In this document: positions 12,001-22,554 of the stretch, piece by piece
How the letters are laid out: each line of letters opens with the position of its first letter
How positions within the stretch are numbered: the first letter of the stretch is position 1
Assembly (NCBI RefSeq): GCF_037975245.1
Contig: NC_092583.1
Coordinates: 14,039,764-14,103,763, forward strand
Direction of reading: 5' to 3'
Length of the DNA: 64,000 nt
Source of the DNA: Apostichopus japonicus
Lineage: Eukaryota; Echinodermata; Holothuroidea; Aspidochirotida; Stichopodidae
Position numbers and translations under genes: made by a program
Notes under the pieces: model-generated
The model's database searches: none
Told to the model about the DNA's origin: nothing
What the model saw: only the letters and a program-made list of their open reading frames with translations

Positions 12001-15000
12001 TGTATTTTCTCCAAGATTACCAAAGCTGTGAGAAAAGAAAAGAAAATGTTACCAGCTATAAATTTTACCGATAATCACTTTACCCAAAATTAATTGTTTA
12101 CTATGTCTGCCTACCAATTCCAAGAAAACTAAAAAGTTTTCACACACAATGAAACTTGACATCTATCTATTTATGAAAATATTTACAGACACTCTATCAT
12201 ATGAAAACTCCAACAGCTGTGGGTAACATGAAACAACTTAGCATTCACATTTTGTGTAGCATTTTTAGATTTATGAATATTGTTTCTCATAACAATCAAT
12301 ATTGATTTCTTTGGGCTGGATATATAAAGTCTGCTATGCATTTTGCAATATCAAATAGAATGCGAGCCCTGCAGTACTTTGACTCTACCCGAGTCTATAA
12401 CAATGAAACAGATTGGAAGCTTCATGACACAACTGAATTTATCCCTTTGGTTAACTGCAGGATAATGATCAAACATCTTACATTATTATTTCTCTCCAGT
12501 ATTGATTTCACCATGTTAAAGCAGTCAAGAAACTTTCACAATTTTCATTCTTTATATCTTTACAATTATCTGTGAAGTTACAAATCATGTTTTCATCATC
12601 AAACTGTGGATGAATAAGAGGTTTCCTTCACGTCACACATCTAATACAAATAATATTCATGCACAATCATACATAAAGTCATTACAGTCCAGGGCCAATT
12701 TTTAAGGATTGTTTCTGGTTGTACCCCAGGCAAACAGGTTGTACAATTTGGTTGTTCGAACAGCAAACTTGGTTGTCCAAAAAAATAGAAAAGACCAACA
12801 TGTACACTGTAGGAGAGATGTGTAGGTTGGTAAATAACCAAATAATAAGCTTTTGTTGGTGATACCAACTTATCGATTTACCTATTTGGAGGTATCTAGT
12901 TACAATGCAATCTTCAGTGATAAAAGCAAATGGTCTTCCACAGCTGACTTTGGTTATCCAAGCTGAAATTAGGTCATCTAGTACAGCTGGACTACCATTA
13001 AAACTTTGCCCTGCAGTCTATCTTTATTAGCTTGTTAACTAATGATCTCATGGTCAGAACGTAAATGTATAAAGGGAAATGTGGCTGAGAGTGTATAAAG
13101 ACGGTGAATAAGGTTTGGATTTTTGTGGCCAGGTTCTATCTTGTAGACTAAAAAGTATCTACCATATGCTACATCACAACCATTAATAACTGAGACAGAA
13201 TTTAACAAAAGTGCTTGCATTAAAGGATGGTCAAGTGCTAAATGTTTCCATAAATATTTGACCATATTTTATAAAATTACAAAACGTTCACTCAGCGTTT
13301 GGATTCAGGCATATTCGTTGTTGCAATAACAACCATTTATCAGAATAACTTGCAAAGCATACTCAACTTACAATTGGTCCAAAAATGCAATGGGGTCATC
13401 AGGTCTGTTGGCCACAAGTTGTGATAAAGCATTCTTTATCCAGTTGTTGACTTGGCTTGATTCTGCAAATGAACAAATACAACAAAACTGATATAATGTA
13501 TGTGCTATGTTATTAGATATAAAGGCATTTCTGATCACCTAAAAGGTTAATATCTAGCAAGTTTAATTGGCTGGTTGAGTTTTATTATGCATAACCATAA
13601 TATTCCATATTCAGTCATGTTCAACCAAGTGACTAATGTATTTTCTTGTGGTTGAGGTTATGTGGGCAAGGCAAAGTTTTGCTGTAAGGAAAATATAAAT
13701 AAAGTGAACAATACGGTTGCTTAGGTATTACTAATACAATCTCTTCACATATATAGCTAAGAATTTTTGATACTGTAGGTTGGTAGGTTCATAGCTAGAT
13801 TAAGTTTGCTCCTCACACAAAAATTTTAAGTATAGATATTTAAAAGCTAAATCCAACACTTTCACTTAGTCACATCTCACCAGCCAATCTACTCTTTTTA
13901 ATGTCTTCTTGTGCCCACCCCCCCCCCCTTTAGTTTGCTTTTCCTTCATGGCTATTTGCTGGGCAGCCAGATGAATGACAATGTATGCTCCACTATTCAT
14001 CTAGCGATTACATAACCAATCAGAGAAGAGCTTACAAGGTGCAGAGTAACACAACTTCCACACTGAAAATTCAACCCGATTGGTATTTTCATTACATTGT
14101 TTGAAACCTAAGGGTGAATAACAGGTAGTCCTTCAATGAACCACCACAATGATCCATCCAACACAGAACTTGGAATGTTGACAGAGGATATAACCACCTC
14201 TCTCAACCTGAACTTTCTAAATTGGCAAATGCAAATAACAGGTTAATGATCTATCTGTAAAATGGTATATGGTGATGTGCTATTCTTTTAATGGACAGTG
14301 ATAATGACCATCTTTCTGATGTTGAACAGTAGCACGTAATTTCATCAATGCTTTCATTAGATTCCACAAGAAATAGATAGAATTATATTTAAGTCAAACT
14401 GCTCAAAGCAAGGAAAAACTTCTATTTATGTTTAGATATACCACATAATTCCAATAAACGATTCATGAGAATACCTCAGCATACCAAATCAATGTTCCCT
14501 TGTTAAATGTAGCAATTTGAGCCGTTTTCATTAAGGTTCTATAACAGTAACTACAGTGTCTGTCTGTGCAGCTACATATGCTAAACACAGTACATGAAAT
14601 TAGGGACAGGCGAAGTTACAGTTCAGTCAGTATTGCGAAGTTCGGAACAGTGCTAAGTTAGGACACCCCTAAGAAATACACGATTTCACCATGACAACCT
14701 ACAGGAAGGGCCAAATTTCACCAAAAAGTACGAAGCTACAGTTATTTTCTCTCCAAAATGACCTGTGTGCAAGCAAGTACTACACATTTGTCAATAAAAG
14801 GAAGTTATAGTTTTGGGGTGTTTAATGCTTAGGTGTCCGAACTTAGCAGTGTCCATGCTACACTACAAAGCACCTTAGGCACTAGGCCATGTGAGTGTCT
14901 TGTCCTTTACTTAAAGTTTAATCAGTGTTGCATGCCTTGGGAGCACCTGTCATCTTAATATGTTACTTGTTAGTCTTAAAAATAAGCTTTACACCTAGTC

Positions 15001-15508
15001 ACACCAAAGTAAATCCTGTTCTAGGCCTAGCCATAATTTCTATGCTCTTTTCCAACATCAACAGTTCACCTAATTTTAGCCTTAGGCCTAGCCAGTGTAC
15101 CCAGCTCAGCTCAAACATGAATGATGAAAGACACTTGACAATGAATGAAAATGTACTCTGCGAAAAAGGTAATTTGAGCACTAACGCTGCGTTAATATAT
15201 GTTGCCATTTGTTACAGTAACCTAACGTTAGGCTACCTTTTCTTCGCGAATAACATAGCCTAGGCACAGGTCCTAAGCCAAACGTTAACCCAGTGCTAAG
15301 TGCTAGCGACTGATCACACATAGATCAGTGTAACTAACGTATTATTGTTCTATGTCATGTTTTAGTTAGGATACTTGATTGACTTATATCCGAAAGAAAC
15401 ATTCACACAAGACGAAAGTTAAGCTAGCACACTTATGCGATTACCGAGGAATTCGCGTTTAGAATCCATCTTTATCTGCTGTGACTGTCCTTTGCTCTTC
15501 GAAGCCAT
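5907..15508 (-). CDS. TPGS1: Tubulin polyglutamylase complex subunit 1, eight exons
   Basis: The product is a non-catalytic subunit of the TTLL1-containing complex that adds glutamate side chains to tubulin in cilia, flagella, centrioles and axons (family knowledge). Coding exons on the minus strand: 15508-15445, 13462-13372, 12025-11895, 11187-11124, 9022-8907, 8311-8173, 6770-6713, 6014-5907. All introns are GT-AG and the phases close exactly, giving 256 residues and a TAA stop; the human protein is about 290. Residues 25-53 form an RIIa/DPY30-like dimerisation segment with RPDDPIAFL at 41-49. HHSNHGFSQNATSAYEVLS, GGTYKTFLDHIC, FIPVDVFQSGLLACLIL and LQPDYLALALED follow in the family's order, and the C-terminus is EDFLKLIAQLFIQKV. 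Alignment to the human protein was from memory; the splice model was read directly. The exons stay intact although several mobile elements sit in the introns. Confidence 0.9.
6253..6615 (+). mobile_element. TTAA-flanked MITE, copy 1 (intron 7 of TPGS1)
   Basis: A 363-bp non-coding element bounded on both sides by TTAA, with inverted ends reading AGGGTTTGAAGACTCGCGC and, from the other side, AGGCATTGAAGACTTGCCCC. The interior (CTAGTTTCAAATGAGGTGT, GACACTAGTGTACAGTCAGT and so on) matches the copies at 17.0, 42.7 and 44.4 kb. The TTAA target suggests mobilisation by a piggyBac- or Kolobok-like transposase. No transposase gene is present. Confidence 0.88.
6713..6770 (-). CDS. TPGS1: TPGS1 exon 7
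   Basis: A 58-nt exon with acceptor TTTTTTTGTCAG and donor GTAAGT. It encodes residues 202-221 ending LQPDYLALALED, one of the best conserved blocks of the family. Confidence 0.87.
8173..8311 (-). CDS. TPGS1: TPGS1 exon 6
   Basis: The acceptor is TTTGTTTTTCAG and the donor GTAAGT. It encodes residues 156-201, an acidic helical stretch with VEKQVCEAVITELEEIL, which matches the region of the human protein preceding the LALALD block. Confidence 0.85.
8907..9022 (-). CDS. TPGS1: TPGS1 exon 5
   Basis: The acceptor is TTTATATTCCAG and the donor GTGAAC. It encodes residues 117-155, including FIPVDVFQSGLLACLILG. The open frame runs on past the donor, but joining to exon 6 at this GT restores the family's spacing. 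A 178-bp tandem duplication begins about 20 bp upstream of the acceptor. Confidence 0.85.
9043..9402. repeat. 178-bp tandem duplication in TPGS1 intron 4
   Basis: Two nearly identical units begin with AAACATTATGAAACTTTGTG at 9043 and 9221. They differ at only a few bases, so the duplication is recent. It begins about 20 bp upstream of the exon 5 acceptor, so the branch-site region may have been duplicated. Confidence 0.92.
9553..10319. mobile_element. hAT-like non-autonomous element, 767 bp
   Basis: The ends are inverted, TAGTGTTTACACGGGT and (from the right) TAGTGTTTGCATGGGT, and are flanked by a perfect 8-bp target duplication ATTTCTAC at 9545-9552 and 10320-10327. The subterminal regions repeat CCGGGTACCCG words. 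An 8-bp duplication with such ends is the hallmark of the hAT superfamily. No transposase is encoded. The element sits in intron 4 of TPGS1. Confidence 0.93.
11124..11187 (-). CDS. TPGS1: TPGS1 exon 4
   Basis: A short exon between acceptor CCTGCTAG and donor GTGAGT. It encodes residues 96-116, with GGTYKTFLDHIC matching the family block G-x-TY-x-x-LL-x-x-IC. Confidence 0.85.
11895..12025 (-). CDS. TPGS1: TPGS1 exon 3
   Basis: A pyrimidine-rich acceptor ending CTCACAG and a GTAAAG donor bound residues 52-95. LELISISHHSNHGFSQNATS and then AYEVLS correspond to the family block of the form L-x-LAHHS-x(9)-V-x-AYE-x-LS. Confidence 0.88.
13372..13462 (-). CDS. TPGS1: TPGS1 exon 2 (RIIa/DPY30-like segment)
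   Basis: The acceptor is TTCATTTGCAG and the donor GTAAGT. It encodes residues 22-51, including NNWIKNALSQLVANRPDDP, a two-helix dimerisation-docking type motif shared with DPY30/RIIa proteins and placed near the N-terminus in this family. Confidence 0.88.
13918..13928. repeat. Poly-C tract
   Basis: Eleven C in a row inside TPGS1 intron 1, one of about a dozen such tracts scattered through the window. Confidence 0.9.
14648..14851. mobile_element. MITE-like inverted-repeat element, about 204 bp
   Basis: The left end reads CAGTGCTAAGTTAGGACACC and the right end, read inward, CACTGCTAAGTTCGGACACC, giving inverted ends of about 25 bp with a few mismatches. No clear target duplication could be seen, so the superfamily is not assigned. 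It lies in intron 1 of TPGS1. Confidence 0.6.
15445..15508 (-). CDS. TPGS1: TPGS1 exon 1 (start codon)
   Basis: This exon encodes MASKSKGQSQQIKMDSKREF and one more full residue, a basic polar N-terminus without signal peptide. The donor is G|GTAATC. The start is the only ATG that leads in frame into exon 2, and it lies just downstream of CCAAT motifs. A second in-frame ATG at residue 14 is a less likely start. Confidence 0.8.
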
Positions 15509-15576
15509 TTTTCATTTACTGTTAACAAATTATCAGACGACAGAATAGAACAAATCCAAGTATCTCGTAGCCTCTG

Positions 15577-15647
15577 ATTGGTCAATATGTACAATTACGC
15601 AGGTTAAGGACCAATAGAATTAGATATATCATAAATGTCTTAGCAAC
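15577..15647 (-). promoter_or_regulatory. Candidate TPGS1 promoter motifs (CCAAT boxes, RFX-like half site)
   Basis: On the minus strand a CCAAT lies at 15577-15581, about 70 bp upstream of the TPGS1 start codon, and a second CCAAT in opposite orientation lies at 15611-15615. AGCAAC at 15642-15647 fits one half of an RFX X-box, the element expected for ciliary genes, but no full palindrome is present. The transcription start is unknown, so this is a positional inference. Confidence 0.35.
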
Positions 15648-16130
15648 TGTTTTCTCCAGAGCTGTGAAGCAGACGACAGGAAATCGCAGAAAACCCATTG
15701 GGTTATCAAATCATGAGCAATAGACTCCTCGAATTGTGTGTTTGCACGGCGTACATCATGTTTCAAGCCTTAGTTTGAACATGATAAATTTGATAAAAGT
15801 AACTATCGGTGACCGTCTGAGTTGGTCCAATGGTCTCTTTACTGAAACACAGTGGCAGAGTAAAGAGTGTGATCTTTGGAGTGGTATAATTCATCCAGGG
15901 AGAAAAACATTTCAACGTTAACATCATGACGTAAAGTATCGTAACTATGACGCGTTTAGGTTCTCTTTATCCGTGCTTCGAATATGTAGCATATCGTACT
16001 GTCTTAAACATCAAATCGTCAAAGTTATATTGTCTTCAGTCTGTAGAATTCTCACTAAAAGCTACTCTAACTGGATAGCCGACGTGACATGCTGGCCATT
16101 CATGTCACCTTCAAGTAATCGTATTATGAC

Positions 16131-16573
16131 CAGTGTTACCAGCGACAATTGACGAAAAAACGCTAGATTTGCGAAAATAAAACCCTAGAAAACGGTAAAT
16201 GGTAGTTTCCCTAACTTTCGTGCTGTTTCGAGTCAATTTAGAACAGATTCGTAGGATGAATGGTCACCGATCACAAAATAGATTTTGAATAGTTGATTTG
16301 AGTGATAGTCTGACCCAGAAAATTTGAAAAAAATATTGAAATTTTCGGTAGGAAAGTCCGAAGATTGGGCAAAAATACTCAAAATAAATTGGATGGGTCT
16401 CCAAGTAAGAATTTTGTCTAAAAAATCTGAAAAAAGGTCTATTTTTTGTAAATTTAACTAGTTTTAGGCAAAAAACGCTAGAATTACCAAAATTAGAAAA
16501 AACGTGCGCTAGAACCCCAGAAATGACTAAAAACGCTAGATCTAGTGTAAAAACGCTATCTCTGGTAACACTG
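16131..16573. mobile_element. hAT-like MITE, 443 bp
   Basis: The inverted ends are CAGTGTTACCAGCGA and, from the right, CAGTGTTACCAGAGA. They are flanked by a perfect 8-bp duplication ATTATGAC at 16123-16130 and 16574-16581. The interior carries several AAAAACGCTAGA words near both ends. ORFs overlapping it show no transposase features. Confidence 0.93.
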
Positions 16574-17004
16574 ATTATGACCATATGACGCTTTTCAGCA
16601 ACGATAACCAAAAAGTTTCCTCACACTTATAAACAAGCCTGACTATATCCTTTACGCTGCTCTTTGAATTGACCCCATTTGCACTATAATAGCACAACAT
16701 ATATATTCCCATATGTGCACTTGTGACGTCCAAGCTACAAAAAGCCAAGTCTGTTTGATAACCGATATCGAACCTGTTACTAGTTTGTTTTCTTGGAGCG
16801 AGGAGAACATTCGGGCCAGATTGATAGACACATATGAAGTATGGCATGAGATGAACAGTGCAGGAAAAGAAATCTATTTTACAGGCCAGAGCCATATCGG
16901 CGTGTACATAAATCATATTTAAATTAAATATGGCTCCGGTATAAGGCTAGTTTAGCTAAAAGATGGCGCTACTCATAAATAATATTTGCATATGCTGCGT
17001 ATAC

Positions 17005-17410
17005 TTAAAGGGAGTGAAGACTCGCGCACAAAGAACCGTCTGATGCCGGTAATCTGACCTAGTTTCGAATGAGGTGTATAACAAAAGTGTTAGAAACCAC
17101 CATCGTTCCCAGAAAATACTCACACTGCTTGCACCGTCGGTAACTAGACACTAGTGTACAGTCAATACATGCAGCTACGGTCAATACCAAACAACACAGT
17201 GTACATAGCAGCGATGAACATCTCAACAGGGAGTTGTTATGGAACTCCCTGATCTCAGGTCCAGATAAAAGATAACATAGTATCACGTTTCATTGCTGTC
17301 TGCATTTTGTAGCGACAAGAAGAAAACTTCACTTGCATGGATAGTTAACGGATAGTTAACTTTTTTCAGAGGGCGGCACGCGGTTTGGGGCGAGTCTTCA
17401 ATGCCTTTAA
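17005..17410 (+). mobile_element. TTAA-flanked MITE, copy 2
   Basis: Same family and orientation as the copy at 6253, bounded by TTAA at 17005-17008 and 17407-17410. The ends read AGGGAGTGAAGACTCGCGC and AGGCATTGAAGACTCGCCCC. It is longer than its relatives (406 bp), partly because of a 32-bp gain at 17224-17255 (a 26-bp hairpin plus a 6-bp duplication) that the other three copies lack. Confidence 0.9.
17218..17255. mobile_element. Tiny hairpin insertion with target duplication
   Basis: Relative to sibling MITE copies, a 26-bp hairpin core (CAGGGAGTT, GTTATGG loop, AACTCCCTG) has been gained and is flanked by ATCTCA on both sides, whereas the siblings have a single ATCTCA. This is direct evidence of an insertion with a 6-bp duplication. 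It may be a transposon reduced to its fused ends, or an excision footprint. Confidence 0.7.
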
Positions 17411-18151
17411 CGTGTTTAGTGTAAACTCACGTCAGAAACATCATAACCATGGACAGCTCAACGAAAGGACACAACCATGGAAGCTGTTATGTTCAACGTG
17501 TCAGACATAATATACCATAGTTTACAATTATCCATCAAACCAACATGTTGAACGGAGGATTATCAAGCCCAGCCCATCATTTTGACAGCAAATGTATACT
17601 GAACTTTATCACCTTAACCAGTCTTGACGTCGTTCGCTAAGTCGAGCCCAGGGACAAATTTCTGTCACCGGGGTCGACGAGAATAAATCATTCTTTATCC
17701 CGTATTTCTTTAAAGAAATATGTTTGTAGCATAATGACTTGCAAAGATAGTTTTTGCTAAAGATAATTCACAAAATAAGGCACGAAGACCAAGTTCCGAG
17801 CATGGATTTGCTCAGTTAGCTCAGTCAGAACATGGTAGTTGTTCATATCTCGTTTTGATCGTAAATCATATTCATAATTAGCTTCACCGAACAATGGATC
17901 ACGTTCCAACTATTTAATTATATTTCCGGTAAAGATTAATTCCTCGATCCTCCATCGCTTATAATAATAAGAGAAGCGAATTAATTAGAATGCATTCAAA
18001 TTCTTCTACCACTGAGGCCAATTTGCAAGAAAAATTGTACAGTAACAGATGTTTACATGTCTTCCCCATATATTTAAGTTGACGCCAAATCCGCAATATG
18101 TCGCATGCGATGTGAAACGTTAACAGGAGACACTCTCCCTACCATTCTTAT
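17411..18151. other. Non-coding stretch, nothing recognised
   Basis: Neither strand shows a plausible exon, RNA gene or repeat boundary here. Confidence 0.5.
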
Positions 18152-18655
18152 TGGTCTCTGTGATAGACATAAATGTCACGAACAACATTCTCAAATGGTA
18201 AGAAATATCGTATTTCATTTCAGCGATATCATAACGTTCCTTCACACACAATGCTGAAGACTTGATCAAGAGTAGAATTTGACATCATTGAGCCACGTTG
18301 CTACATTTTCTTATGCTTTTCTTTACAATGCTTTATTTTGTATAATGGAGATGGGTTTGGCGAATGCTGAATAAAAAATATCGAAGCTTTTAATATGGGT
18401 TTACCATGTCAACATTTTACCTTGGAATTGTGAAAAGAAACAAGCAAATGGGTTCAGATCCGACTCGGCGGCACTGTGACATCACATATTTTCAAAATTA
18501 CTTTATCTCTTAGAAATGACTTTTAAGTATAGGATATCTCTCAGACGGAGCAAGAAATTTCTTAGCTGTTCGGGGGATTTGTTCTAAACATAGACATTTA
18601 TATCATATAAGCTAAAGATGACGATTGGGCTTGTGTCCCCTTTAAAATATGACAT
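18152..18655 (+). repeat. Dispersed repeat, copy A
   Basis: It shares several blocks in the same order with 60768-61470: a GTGATA...TGTCA region, CCTTCACACA followed by GACTTGATCAAG, GTGACATCACA, GGATATCTC...GGAGC...TTTCTTAGCT, and a closing TGTCCCCTTTAAA (TGTCTCCTTTAAA in copy B). No coding region is seen. Its ends are not defined well enough to name a class. Confidence 0.65.
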
Positions 18656-20160
18656 CAAACACTCAGAGAGATAGCATGGAATGCCAAAAGGCTCCGCACA
18701 TCTGTGAATAGGCTCGAATAAGGTACCGGTATGCATGTAAGTCAATACTTTGCGCACACTGGCGCATTTAAGTCAGTTACATGACGACAATTAGAGGTTA
18801 TAAGCTATGAATATCGAGGTTAGAACGAACTTGAATCTTTCATGCATGGGTCTTATGGCGATGCCTGGTAAACATGTTTCTCTTATACGATTTTTGTTCT
18901 TGTCATGGCCGTCTTACACATTGAGGCTATACCCGGGACTGTCTGTTTGTGGTATAGGCTATACACCGTATAGTGCCATTACACACTTTATCGTTATGGA
19001 TGCTATCGTTATTATTACAGGTCAGTATACACTGACGAACCATCTAAGATAAACTATATTATAACCTATTAAGATCAAACGTTAATGAAAGAAACATCTT
19101 TTACCGCAATATTACTGCCTACACAGAAAACCGACATCGGAAGTAGGTGATTGAAATATCGAGAGACTTTCGTTACAATTTGTATGATATATGCCAACAG
19201 TGTTAAATTGCATTGAGTAATACCTCGCAACACTATAAGCTTATAATGTACAATATCACTGAAGTGTGGTGCATGTAGCTGGTTTCATATCCAACTCTGC
19301 TGGAAATATTGCGCCTATCGGTATAGAACATATACTTGCAGTTGCAGCTATTTCTTATTTAAACATGTGTGTGTGGAGAGGGGGGGGGGGGTTGTTCTCA
19401 ATAAAGTTATGTATCAAATAAAGGCAGGGGCATCGATCCGTTCCCAGAATTGGAGGGAGAACCTTACCAATACAAGCCCTTCATGCAAATGCACTTCATC
19501 AAACGCGCATATACCACCATTGGCTGGTATAACCCCTTTGATGGGTAAGCACGTTAGCAACTGTTTTAGGCTGCAAGTTCAACTTAAAACAAAGCTTTCA
19601 GGGTTCAAATTTGAAACTAAACGGCTGTTTTCAGCCTAGCATGACAGTACACACACACAAAATACCAATAAAAAGGACGAAACTCAGGACGAGGTTGCAG
19701 GTTTTTTATTCTTTCTTCCTTTTTTAATTTTGTATATTTGCTTCCCTGACCCCATGTGGTTATTAAGGCGTCTTTCTTATATCGATCAGAACGAAAATTA
19801 TATTTAAACAAAGAAATAGGCAGGAAACGGATTCACCAATATAAATATTTGAAGAAAAGATAATTATGTATTCCCAAGTTTACCTTGCCAAAGTAAGACA
19901 ATTGTTATATTCGTCTCAAAGGATGATATTTGATGTTCCACCAATTGCTACACCATAACTAAATACAAAACAATTTTTTAGAGAGCCTTGGTAAATCAAA
20001 CGAACTTGTTTATGCCTCTGAAACTGATTATGATTAAAGAAAGAATATAAAGGAACAAAATGGAATAATTAAAGCTGTATGTCCCGTTGGTTTGGACATG
20101 TTAATCTTTTGAGGGAAACCTGTCATCATATTCATTAAATAATAACTCTCTCCATCTCAT
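18656..20160. other. Non-coding stretch, nothing recognised
   Basis: A poly-G tract occurs at 19380-19391 (twelve G). The ORFs in this stretch are short and have no recognisable protein features. Confidence 0.5.
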
Positions 20161-20171
20161 AAATTTATATA

Positions 20172-20695
20172 TGTGCTGGGGTGCAAAACTGGGGTGCATG
20201 AATCCCCAGGGGGTGCGTGAGTCCATCCCAGGGGGTTCGTGAGACGTTTCTGAAAGTCAAAACTAGAGTACTTTTTGTTGAACTCAAATCTGATATATCA
20301 TATAATTTAGTAATGTACAAAAGTCGTACCTATCGACAAACTCTTTTCGCGTTCTATATATGCTGCGATAGTAGTACGGTACAGGGCATGTGGTAAATAA
20401 CTGAATTAGGAAACAGGCACAGGCTGCATGACTTTGGTGAAGTTGGTGTACGCAAGACAGTACGTCGTGAAGATAAAGAGCTGATCTGATCTTGAAGTTT
20501 CCAAATAAATATTTGTTCATCTCTTGTTTTTTTTTTTCATTACAATATTACACTATGAACTTGATCTGTTACTAAGCACTGTTATGCGTATTATAGTATA
20601 ATAATGACTCAGATCGTTTCTCGAAAAGTTGGGGATTCGTGGATAAGTCTGACATCCACAGGGGGTTCGTGGGGGAATAAAGTTAGGGGATCACT
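20172..20695. repeat. Possible mobile-element remnant with repeated GGGGGTTCGTG words
   Basis: CAGGGGGTTCGTG-type words occur at about 20190-20245 and again at 20655-20680. The right edge (CAGTGATCCCC on the minus strand) resembles a hAT end. No matching left terminus or target duplication was found, so the assignment is tentative. Confidence 0.3.
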
Positions 20696-20699
20696 GTCC

Positions 20700-22330
20700 T
20701 ATATAAAAGCAATGGATTGTCAACAAACGTTACATCTTCTTAGACCTCACAAATAATTAGTCGAATACTTAAAGATGAAAATAATTGTAGACGTCACATG
20801 TAAAATATATTTAATCCAAAGCATCGATTTTGGATTTTCAGATCTTGATCTTTAACCTCTACGAAAACCATTGACCTTACCAAGAGGATCCATATACCAA
20901 GCACTCAACCTTTATGGAATTTAGCAACAAGGTTTTAAGACTTTTTCATCTGGTCACTTCAAGTGATCCCAATTGCCTTTTGAAATATACCAAATCACCA
21001 GGATTATCTCGATTACAAGCCATATACATATGTACATATACATATACCATCACCATCGCATTGATTCCATTTACCTTTATGAAGGAATGGCAAAACTAAA
21101 TCTTATGACCTGTGTAAAAATTGATAACATTTTTTATAACAATAAACATTTTACACGGTGTGACAATGTAGATCCCGCCCCTTTCCAAGAGAATTCCAAC
21201 CGTAGAGATGTTCTAAGTTAGCTTAGGAATTGCTTTAAGTTATAAAGGGAGTTATCTTCTAAATGAATACACTGTTCGAAGGGTGGCAATGAATGTTCAT
21301 ACAACTTAAATCAAATAGTGCATGACTCAGCCTATATATGTCCATATAACTCAATTTGGGAGGTTGGTTCAAATAGCCTAATTTTAGTTGTACATGAATA
21401 TGCTTTAAACACTAAAAAGGATATTTCTTCGTTTATTACAAATTGGACGACTGTGGGAACCCTTTCATCATCACCTATAGGTATTCAGATGGCGATGACA
21501 CTTGTACGAAGTATATCATATAACGACCATCTTTATAAGGCAACGGTTCTTAACGGCCGGTCATCATTCCGGCACTGCCAAGTCAGGGTGTTGCCAGTGG
21601 TTGTCATGTGTGTATTTGTTTGGAAAATACTCATAACCTGCAGTTTGAGTTATAACTCCAAAGTCATGTAATATCAACACATAATTTAAAACCCCACAAA
21701 ATAAAACTAAGCAATGTGTGCTTACAATTCTTTGGCTACTCTCAATTACAGCGAGTTCTAGACTGATAAATCCACAGACTCAATGCTAAACGTTTTGCCA
21801 AACTTCATCGTTCCTGGGGTTATTTCGATGGACAAAATAGTAACAGGTATCGTTTCCGGGAACATATTCCTTTTCACGAGCCCCGTACAATACCGCAAGA
21901 CTGCAGTGAGGTATACTCACCATACAGCTGATCAGTGTGGAACGCGAAAAGGGACATCAGTAACAAACACATGCATGTACCTAAAAAATATGGTACTGAA
22001 TCAGTGCACAGAATGACATAGATGCGAAAATAAAATTTGGTGTCAATTAATTTCACGCTACAGACGAATTTGTGAACGTATATCATGAGTTACTGAAATA
22101 ATGTCCTGGCGTTCCATGAACGAGAGACGGGGCTTTAGAACTACAAACCTCTCCCTCTCACATGCATCTCCACTACCCTTACTTCTTACCACTTCCTAGA
22201 CCGACGGCCAGGTGTTAGTCCACTGACTGGGACAAGACTTAACATATTAGTAACCGAACGTAAATTTACTCGTTGTTCTAAGTACTCCCGTGGAGGTGAA
22301 TCTTGTCATGTATGTTTTCGGAACAAACAC
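20700..22330. other. Non-coding stretch, nothing recognised
   Basis: Several ORFs of 60-117 codons occur on the plus strand, none with recognisable domains, helix pattern or splice context. I see no RNA gene. Confidence 0.5.
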
Positions 22331-22334
22331 TATA

Positions 22335-22340
22335 TTTATT
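22335..22340 (-). promoter_or_regulatory. Candidate polyadenylation signal of the sulfotransferase gene
   Basis: On the minus strand this reads AATAAA, about 215 bp beyond the stop codon, a plausible distance for a short 3' UTR. Assigned by position only. Confidence 0.4.
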
Positions 22341-22554
22341 GCATTTAAACAGAACGAGCTAAACTTTTTATGTCATTTTAACTATCAGTTTAAACTCAAC
22401 TCCCCAATATCATCAAACCAATATCATGTACTGTATAAGGACAAAGTACAAAAACAGTTTTTCGAATATGATAACGATTTTTTTTGAAAGTCTTTTTAAC
22501 CTTTCTTTAAGCATATTTATCACATGCCCCTCCTATAATAAAAATATATAAGAC

